Shown here in pieces: positions 17,782-24,947 of a stretch of 24,947 nucleotides of DNA. Source of the stretch: Corallochytrium limacisporum. Lineage: Eukaryota > Opisthokonta. A model generated the notes under the pieces. It was given only the letters and a program-made list of their open reading frames with translations. It was not told the DNA's origin and made no database searches. The stretch lies in the NCBI GenBank assembly GCA_002811645.1, contig PDIP01000137.1, positions 1-24,947 of the forward strand. The letters run 5' to 3'. Position numbers and translations under genes: made by a program. Positions within the stretch are counted from its first letter, which is position 1; each line of letters starts with the position of its first letter.

Positions 17782-20700
17782 TTAGACCCTCTCTGTACTT
17801 CCAATTGTTGAAGCACTCTCAACCATCATGCGCAGGCGCTTGATCTCCTCTTCCTGCTCAGCAAGACGTTCAGCCAGGGCTTCACGATCCTCCTTTGTGG
17901 TTGTACCGTCTGTTTCACCGGCATCGACGGCAGTGACGACAGTCTTGGCCAGACGACCCTTTCCGTCGACAACCTTTTGCTTGGTAACGACGGCGTAGAT
18001 CTTGGGGAAGAACATGAGAGCCATGACACCACCGTAAGCAAGCATACCAGCAACTAGACTGATCACCAGGGCCGTATCAGGGTTGTCGATGGCAATGCGA
18101 GCTGCACGGGAGGCACCCTGCAAGAGAATAAACTGGTAAATAGTGAAGCCAATGAAACGGGCTTCGTTGAAGGCTTCAGGGGCATTGCGTACACCCCAGG
18201 CTAAAACACAGCCAAAGAGCAGGAACAGCAATTCCAGTCCAAGCAGAACATATCCGAAGATTTCTTCTGAGCAGTGGTAGTACATGGTGACGTTCAGACC
18301 GTCACGGTCAAGCTCACCAGCCTCCACCACAGTGCGCAGAGAAGGCACGGCAGACCACACAGTCAAGGCGACAGCAGCGAGGAAGGCAATGAGCACGAAG
18401 ACCAAGAGCAGGCGATTGTCAGAGATTTTGACGCGCTTGTGTTTCGCGTTAAAGACACGACGGATACGGTACGTCTTGAGGAAGAGGGGAGCAAAAATGA
18501 ATACGTAGGCCATGTGTTCGAACCAGTTGAGGACATTGCAGGACTCGGTGGTGGGAGCATAGATAGCCTCGGTAATCAATGTGCAGAAACCAAAGACGCA
18601 ACCAACAAGAATGAGCTGAAGGAAGTCAGCGGTGGATACACGGAACGCAGGACGCTTGCGCCACATCCATGTCAGGCCCATGCAGAGCACAGCCAAAACA
18701 ATTGACAAGCTAGCAATAACCATTACAGCAATGCGGAGACCTTCGTTCTCGTTGAACCAAACGATAATGTCATCCGTAATTTCCTCAGCCTGAGGGTACA
18801 TGAGCAGATTATCCAGAGGCTCTACACCAGCAGCAGCGCCATCAAAGATCAGAACCACAGGGCGATCCTGAACAGTACAGGTAGACAGAGCAAAACCAGC
18901 AATCTCATTAGTGCAGGGATCAGTGGCGTCATCGCTCGCGGAAATGGCAGCTTGGGTCATTGAAACAGCCCAGCCGTTTGTGACGGAGAAGGGCAGAGAG
19001 TCGGGCACGCGAGAGTCCCAAGAGTTGTTGATGAAGTTGTAGTAGATGAGGGAGCTAGAACCACCACCACCAATCAGAACGCGACGATCAGCCTCAGCAT
19101 CGGTAGATTCGTCCTTGATGGCTACAGCGAAGGCACCGGAGAGCGCTGACGGACCTGTGCCAGTGGGTTCTGGATCAGTCCACGCATCATTTACAGTATC
19201 ATACACACGGAAGATGTTAGAATTGGTTGTGCCGGTGGATCCTCCAAAAAGAATCAAATGGGTAGAGTTGGCGGCAGCAAGGGTACTTAGTTCCATGGCT
19301 GGCACGTCATCGGGCACTGAAAGCTGAGACCAGGTGTCGGCAGCAAAATTGTAGGCGTAGAAGTCGTTGCTCAGGTTGTTGTTTGACAGACGACCTCCAA
19401 AGACATACATGTTATCATTTGCCACAGCCGCTGCATGGCGAGTACGGGCTGACGGGGCGCCAGTAGACGAGTATTGAGTCCAGAACAATGTCACAGGGTC
19501 GTAGCCCCAGAGCTCATTCATGGCAACAGAAGAGCCATCCTGACCACCGAAGATGTACAAATCGTTGTTGTAGCCAACCGAGGTATGACGCTCGCGAGCA
19601 CCAGGGTTGCTCACGGAGGACGGAGTGATCACCTGCCATTCATTGCGATCATAGTTCAGATCCCACAGCTTGTCGCTGACCGTACCACCGGCAACCGTTT
19701 TACCGCCGAAAATCAGGATATGATTGTTGTTGATCATGGTGGATCCCCCGTTGGTGGACTCATAGGTAACGTGTACAGCACCGCCGCTACCTGTGTGCAG
19801 GGTGCGGACTCCTTCACTATCGGTCGGGAAGGGGTAGAACAGCTTCCACAGATTTGAGGCGGTTTCAGAGAAGACAGACTGGTATCCGTTAGTGTCGGCA
19901 CCATCTTCAACAGTACCCTCACCCAGACCAACGGTAACGGATTGGACAAAGTCGTAGATAGTGGAAGTTTGGACAACAGCACAACCAGACTCGTCTGCGA
20001 CAGCGTAGACCTTATCACCGGACTGTGTAGCCGAACAGGTGGCAGTGCTGGCACACCAATCACCACCGGCAGTTTGTCCAAACAGTTCTAAACCGCCACC
20101 GGCAATATCGACGAACTTGGTTTGGCCACCAACAAATTGGTCAGCGGCAATATCACCCAAAACCAGAGCAACGGCACCGTCAGAAGACTTCTGGACAGCG
20201 GTTACCAGGTTGTCAGAGCCAGGCTCCACACCACTGTCGAACGTTTGCTCGTAGTCAGAGCCCACACCAATGACGTACAGATTGTAGCCTGTGGTATCAG
20301 CAGCATGCAGAATGGCACCGGAACCCATTGCACCACCAGCACCGAATATCACATCCACATTGTAATTGGTGACCATATCATCTACGGCATTCTCACCGAG
20401 TGTGGCATTGCTGAAAGAGGGTACGTAGGTAGTGCGAACATTGCAGTCCCGGCACACAGAGGTCACACCCTGGTAGAAACCAGAATTGTAGGCCTGCAAG
20501 GGACGGAAGGGAGAGCCCAGAATAATACCGACATTCTTTGTAGTTGTCAGGGAAGCGGCGATGATACCAGCAAGGACACCACCCTCCTCTTCTTTGAAGA
20601 TCACACCGAGAAGATTGGTTAGTTCCGCGTTGGTATTTTCGACATCAATAATGGCGAATTTCTGATTGGGATACTCCGCAGCCTTCGCCGAGGTAGCAGC

Positions 20701-20979
20701 ACCCATGCTGAAAGTGGCAGTAATAACAACATCATAGGTCTCACCGTTGGTCATGACAGTGTCAATAGCACCCGTGTAGTCACTGTCGGTAACTTCTGTA
20801 ACATCACAGAGATTGGCATCTCCCATGTATTCAGTGCAACCGTCGACAATTAACTGGAGGAAAGTATTCGTCGTACCGCCGCTCGTAATTTCATCGGGAA
20901 GAATAATGGCTACATTGTCTGGAGCAGCCATGACAATCCCTGAGAGAGCCGCCAGTGCGGCCACAGTGAAGCCCTTCAT
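17782..20979 (-). CDS. class C (GABA-B-like) GPCR with Bmp/PnrA, Kelch and coiled-coil domains
   Basis: This 1065-aa protein begins with a signal peptide (about 1-19, MKGFTVAALAALSGIVMAA). A Bmp/PnrA-type periplasmic-binding domain follows (about 20-350), seen in VGIILGSPFRPLQAYNSGFYQG-like, DVIFGAGGAMGSG and LYVIGVGSD segments. Kelch-type repeats come next (about 420-650), with recurring IFGG/VFGG/LFGG followed by a Trp 20-30 residues later. A seven-helix 7TM_3 domain spans about 748-994, with Cys814 at the top of helix 3 and Cys903 in loop 2 able to form the conserved disulfide. The cytoplasmic tail ends in a charged heptad-like helix (1029-1055). Predicted role: plasma-membrane receptor for a small ligand, possibly a nucleoside since PnrA binds these, acting through G proteins as a dimer. 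Start 20979 is the first ATG in frame and heads the signal peptide. Confidence 0.9.
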   Translation of the reverse strand: MKGFTVAALAALSGIVMAAPDNVAIILPDEITSGGTTNTFLQLIVDGCTEYMGDANLCDVTEVTDSDYTGAIDTVMTNGETYDVVITATFSMGAATSAKAAEYPNQKFAIIDVENTNAELTNLLGVIFKEEEGGVLAGIIAASLTTTKNVGIILGSPFRPLQAYNSGFYQGVTSVCRDCNVRTTYVPSFSNATLGENAVDDMVTNYNVDVIFGAGGAMGSGAILHAADTTGYNLYVIGVGSDYEQTFDSGVEPGSDNLVTAVQKSSDGAVALVLGDIAADQFVGGQTKFVDIAGGGLELFGQTAGGDWCASTATCSATQSGDKVYAVADESGCAVVQTSTIYDFVQSVTVGLGEGTVEDGADTNGYQSVFSETASNLWKLFYPFPTDSEGVRTLHTGSGGAVHVTYESTNGGSTMINNNHILIFGGKTVAGGTVSDKLWDLNYDRNEWQVITPSSVSNPGARERHTSVGYNNDLYIFGGQDGSSVAMNELWGYDPVTLFWTQYSSTGAPSARTRHAAAVANDNMYVFGGRLSNNNLSNDFYAYNFAADTWSQLSVPDDVPAMELSTLAAANSTHLILFGGSTGTTNSNIFRVYDTVNDAWTDPEPTGTGPSALSGAFAVAIKDESTDAEADRRVLIGGGGSSSLIYYNFINNSWDSRVPDSLPFSVTNGWAVSMTQAAISASDDATDPCTNEIAGFALSTCTVQDRPVVLIFDGAAAGVEPLDNLLMYPQAEEITDDIIVWFNENEGLRIAVMVIASLSIVLAVLCMGLTWMWRKRPAFRVSTADFLQLILVGCVFGFCTLITEAIYAPTTESCNVLNWFEHMAYVFIFAPLFLKTYRIRRVFNAKHKRVKISDNRLLLVFVLIAFLAAVALTVWSAVPSLRTVVEAGELDRDGLNVTMYYHCSEEIFGYVLLGLELLFLLFGCVLAWGVRNAPEAFNEARFIGFTIYQFILLQGASRAARIAIDNPDTALVISLVAGMLAYGGVMALMFFPKIYAVVTKQKVVDGKGRLAKTVVTAVDAGETDGTTTKEDREALAERLAEQEEEIKRLRMMVESASTIGSTERV

Positions 20980-22562
20980 CACTTTACCCGTGCTTTCACT
21001 GCTCTCAACTGTTTCGCGCACACAATCTTTCCGCTCGTGTCGTCCCAGATAGATTTGTATTCACGTTACTTCACTTTGAGTAAATCACACAGAGTGTACC
21101 CGTTTTCCAGGAGATACATTCATACACACAATTCATTCAGTCCAAAGGCCTGTGCTTGCTTCAATGAAGGTAGAGATCTTCAACTACCTGTTTGGCACAT
21201 GACCTGCGCAAATCCAACCGTTGAAATTCTGGCGCGGTAACGTACTAATATTCTGTGAAGTCAGTGCCATGAGCAATGAGAGTTGCAGAAAATCCCCATT
21301 CACTGCTCACACAATTATGGTTGAAGACGTAAGAGAATTGAAAGGAAATCACTTCATCAGTGGTGGGTTTCTCAAAGGAAAAATGGTTTCTGGAATATCC
21401 ACTAGAAATGGTTTGGGCGAGCCGGCTCCGCCGGCACCTTTCCCCATTTTTCTCCACTGCTTCCTCCATCACCCCTCGCGACAAAGCCATGTTTGACTCA
21501 AGGCTGCATACCAGTACATTTTCCGCGGTACCGGTTTTTATGTTTCGGGGGCAGTCTCTATGGGACGGGCAGACACCTCCGAGCGCCTGGCCCAGCAAAG
21601 TATTTTTCTTCCCCTTTGCGCACATTGATTCACGTTCTCGCGGCTCACCACCTTGCCCTTCCCACTCCGTTGGGAGGGGGAGGGTGTGGAATCCTATGTG
21701 CGCATTTCCGTCAATCAGGTCCTCGTTCACCATCCCTGCCGACCGACAACCCACCACCACCACCAAGTTTAGACACTTTAGTCAGTTCGCAAGCGCACCC
21801 CCTTGCTGAGGAGATTCTCCGCACCAGTGAACGAGAGGGGCACTGAAGCAGTCATGAATGATGTTTCTTGGACAGTGTATGTTTCGATGGGAATGTTTTG
21901 AAGTGAGCACGATGTCTTATACAATTGAGCACGGTTCGACGTATCTCGGCCCTAATTTCCCTTGAAAACATCGTCACCGGGACGTTAAAAGACAGCCTCC
22001 TCTGAGATCTCCTTTACATTAGAAACATAGATCCTTTAGTTCATCTCTTATTTAAGAACTTTGAACAATATTTGCTTCACCTACGTGCTCAATGTTGGTT
22101 TTTTGTCATTCGGATTCTTGTCGTCCGCTGAAGTACTAAACATTACAACCTCCGAACTCCATCTTTAGAAATGCTGGGAGACGGCCATGTACCTCAGCAG
22201 GCCCTTCTCCGCGGACACATGCGCTGAATAGATTGGCGTGCCCTCTACTGCACGTTCAACCATGGCGGTCATCAACCACAAATGGTGAACGCCATATTAA
22301 TGGACTGTGTTAAACTGTTGATGACCTTTTCATGGCTCATAGTTGCAAATAAGAGGTTCTGGAGCATCTGTAAGTCCATTTGATTTGTCAACACATGTGT
22401 GCTTTGGAGGTCTCAAAAGGGATGGAAACGGATCAGTCCAAGTGTGTCTGTTCCGAATCATTACACGCGGCTGAGCGAGTCACCGTCCTGCAAGGGGGAG
22501 AAAATGAGCGATGATTGGCTGTCGCCCTCCGTGTGCATACTGGCCCACCCATTGCTATGCTT

Positions 22563-22609
22563 GGGTCCCCACCGCCCGCCCCCTCCCGGGGCGGGGCCCC
22601 GCTCGCTCT
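22563..22609. repeat. GC-rich self-complementary block
   Basis: The block is almost wholly G and C, with overlapping CCCGGGGCGGGGCCCC-type elements that can pair with themselves. It resembles the GC blocks of the divergent spacers. Confidence 0.6.
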
Positions 22610-24940
22610 CCTTCATTGCGACGTGGGTCGAGAGGGTGGGTGTGCAGACAGCAACGATACGAGAAAAGCCATCGTTCAATACAAAATAGACTGGACGAGT
22701 CTGGGCAAAGACGACCAGGCAGACGAAAAAGTTTGAGCAGGGAAGAAAAAATCTTCACAAACAAAAAGCCATCCGAACGAGAAAGTGTTCGCGGTCGAGG
22801 CTTTTGGAAACATTTCGCGTGCGATATCCCATACAAACTAGCGAGGGTCATGAGGAGAAGTGGGACAACAGAAAACAAAGAGACGTGTGTTGTGCCATTT
22901 TTTTTTCACTCGTCGACGCAACTTCTTAAATGCTGCATTGCCTTATCTGCCCGGCGATCGATCAAGGGATGATGGTTCGAAGTGTACCAAGTACGGACCG
23001 TCATGGACAAATGCTACGCGGGCTGGTCAATTTATAGCCTGGGGTGTTCTGGCGTTCAGTTTTTCGGTCCGTCGCGATTTGTTCCCCCAGTCCCCCCCCT
23101 TTTCCCCACTTCAAAGGGCTGGGCTGGGTTCTCCAATTCGTCGCCCCCGGCAACACCATAGTGAACATACCGGACCAATATAAATGGGCACGGATCCGTC
23201 GAACTTGGTGGGGGGGGGTAGGGTAGATGGACAGACGACGGTGTGGGACTCTGTGCAATTGTTCCTTCGATGAATTTGGACGTTTCTGTGATGCTGCAAA
23301 CACAATTCATATCATATTGTGACATGCTAGAGATAGAGAGCAGATGAGCATCTCGTTATCTATACCAAACCGGAAAGAATTCCGCAGAACCCACCTTCTA
23401 TGATTCCACTGTGAATGGCCAGTCGTACGGTTTTGGCTCAACGGCAAGAGGAGTGGCAGCATTCCACATTTTTAAGGAGGTAGAATCAGCGATTCTATGT
23501 GCCATGGTCGATCGCGCAAGCTTGGCTGCTTAACCGTGTGAACCATATGGTGAACAAATAGACGTACTCGATGGCGGTTATGATGTTCGAAGTTTATCAG
23601 CCCATGGACAACGAAATTGATGCAACGGGCACACAATACATAGTTTCAGCACCTTGTTGAAACCCACATGCGCGTTGTCGCCGGTGGGAACGTTGTCTGC
23701 AATCGTGCATACTCCATGAATGTGCTGAGATAAGCCAATATTTTTTGAAACTCTTGGGTTGAGGCACGGCATTGTTGACGTAAAAGTGGTCCGCATTGTT
23801 ATTGCGGTTGGATACCTTCGTTCGTGGATCGTCCCTACAAACCCGTCATACATATTTGCAGTCCTCTGCACCGTCTGCCCCTCTAACACTACCGCTATGG
23901 TGGATGACAACCAAGAATCGACTCCCATGTCCTTTTGAACTGCTTGTTCTCAGGACGAAGCCCAAGAAGGCGTGGGTGGAGGTACGACGGCGGACTATTC
24001 GAAGTGCAGACGGAGGTCAGTTCTCCCAGCATGAATCATCTTGATTATCTCGCGCTCTCTGGGTCCTGCTGCCGCCGGTTATTGTGGAGTTACTTCTGTG
24101 TGTAATTCCACATCTTTGTACCTCAGGACGGTCCAGCTCTCATTCTCTCCTAGGGAGCTCTTGTCCTGCAACTGTGATGGTCTTCCTACATCATTCAGCA
24201 TCACAGGACAAACAGCATCAATTGTAAACCCTGTTTGAGAATGAGTAGGGTGAATGCCTGCTGCTAGGTATGGAAGTTCAAAGCAAAAGCGGAAGGAGGA
24301 AGGACCGATAGAGACGAAGAGACGGCACGGTCAACGTGCTGTCAATATTTCATTCACTTACAAACCGAAGAAGCAAGCTCTTTGGTGCTGTGGCAACCCC
24401 GCAAACACTTACATACCAAACAGTAAGAGTGACAGCTCTAGGAGGAAGGTCTTAAATGCTGTTGTATCCCCTACTACAAGCATGCATGATAAACAGGCTG
24501 GATTTCCAGACACCTCGCATGGCCACAAAGGGAAGGAACTAGAGTGCCCATATTTGTCCGTCCACCAGTGTGCCCGGACGCCATAGACCATGTATTTCTA
24601 TTGCGATGAATACGCTCCATAGTGTGTCCGTGTTTGCACCTTGCCGCTTCTGTTTACTGGCCATTGTTGCCACTTGGCATGTGCACGACGCCACGGCGGA
24701 GACCCCTGTTCTGTGTCACTGAAACTTACGTAGCGTCATCTGCAAGCATTCTTCACTGAAAGAGAGTTGGCAGACATACGGGGCCCTTTTCCATAGTGGT
24801 TGCCAACAACGCAACATTCCAATATGTGACGCCAACATTGGCTCAGAACAGCAAACACTTGCTGCAACCATGGGTTCTGAGGTCGCGGCCGTGGTAAACA
24901 CCCCTTCGCCTTGGAGTTTTTCGTTGACATCAGAGCCTTT

Positions 24941-24947
24941 CCCCCCC
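24941..24947. repeat. poly-C at right window edge
   Basis: Seven C end the window, mirroring the poly-C at the left edge. Confidence 0.9.

Larger units (their letters stand above)
20980..24947. other. 3.9-kb region without a recognisable gene
   Basis: I find no gene I can support. It begins with the receptor 5' region. Open frames are at most 173 codons, many overlap on both strands, and none resembles a known family. The longest AT-balanced ones are 23578-23928 (-) and 24254-24586 (+). Composition changes along the stretch: GC-rich blocks with homopolymers at 21420-21680 and 22560-23220 (C8 at 23092-23099, G9 at 23210-23218), and more even sequence at 21840-22400 and 23330-24900. Terminal exons of a spliced gene or decayed mobile DNA cannot be excluded. 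Confidence 0.5.

Noticed and set aside
17511-17822. 103-codon minus-strand frame overlapping the receptor 3' end
   Set aside because: It is in a different frame from the receptor, lacks family similarity and fits a chance frame in the 3' UTR.
20980-21021. 14-residue upstream extension of the receptor
   Set aside because: It starts at GTG, and the signal peptide begins exactly at the ATG at 20979.
21245-21766. 173-codon minus-strand frame upstream of the receptor
   Set aside because: Long plus-strand frames overlap it, composition is skewed by GC blocks, and no domain pattern is visible.
1-24947. CRISPR arrays, insertion sequences, bacterial operons, rRNA genes
   Set aside because: No regularly spaced repeats, transposase-like proteins, terminal inverted repeats or rRNA-like stretches were seen; the gene content is eukaryotic nuclear.

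Overview
The window is nuclear DNA from a eukaryote, most likely a unicellular opisthokont (a protist relative of animals or an early fungus). The evidence is the set of eukaryote-specific families, several with metazoan-like sequence: a PCTAIRE-class CDK, a CDK20/CCRK-type kinase, an EMC5/MMGT subunit, a POLD4-like polymerase delta subunit, an HMCES-type SRAP protein, a TRNT1-type CCA-adding enzyme and a TLDc protein. CDK20-type kinases are usually tied to cilia, so a flagellated stage is plausible but not shown. All twelve supported genes read as single uninterrupted ORFs, so the region is very intron-poor, yet the spacers between gene pairs are long. Species cannot be named from the sequence alone.

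Layout, left to right: a 1.2-kb gene-free leader; EMC5 (+) facing POLD4 (-); HMCES (-); a 1.5-kb divergent spacer; a PCTAIRE kinase (+) facing a Pkr1-like membrane protein (-); a 1.9-kb divergent spacer; a Pro/Gly/Tyr-rich two-EF-hand protein (+) facing a TLDc protein (-); a 1.6-kb divergent spacer; a NagD-like HAD phosphatase (+) facing CDK20 (-); a 0.45-kb divergent spacer; TRNT1 (+) facing an unrecognised 129-aa protein (-); a large class C receptor (-); and 3.9 kb without a recognisable gene. Five tail-to-tail pairs have only about 90-215 bp between stop codons. The long head-to-head spacers and gene-free flanks hold almost all of the G/C homopolymer runs and GC palindromes.

Functionally this is mostly housekeeping: ER membrane insertion (EMC5), ER/V-ATPase assembly (Pkr1-like), replication and abasic-site protection (POLD4, HMCES), tRNA 3' end maturation (TRNT1), CDK signalling, oxidative-stress or V-ATPase-linked TLDc function, and small-metabolite phosphatase activity. 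There is no operon and no visible shared pathway, apart from the adjacency of the two replication-fork genes.

The most unusual item is the receptor at 17782-20979. It joins a bacterial-type Bmp/PnrA ligand-binding domain, a Kelch beta-propeller region, a GABA-B-like seven-helix domain and a C-terminal coiled coil in one 1065-aa protein. Other points worth checking are the altered APE motif in CDK20, the bacterial flavour of the HAD phosphatase, the charged insertion and PIP-like tail in HMCES, and two short palindromes shared between spacers.
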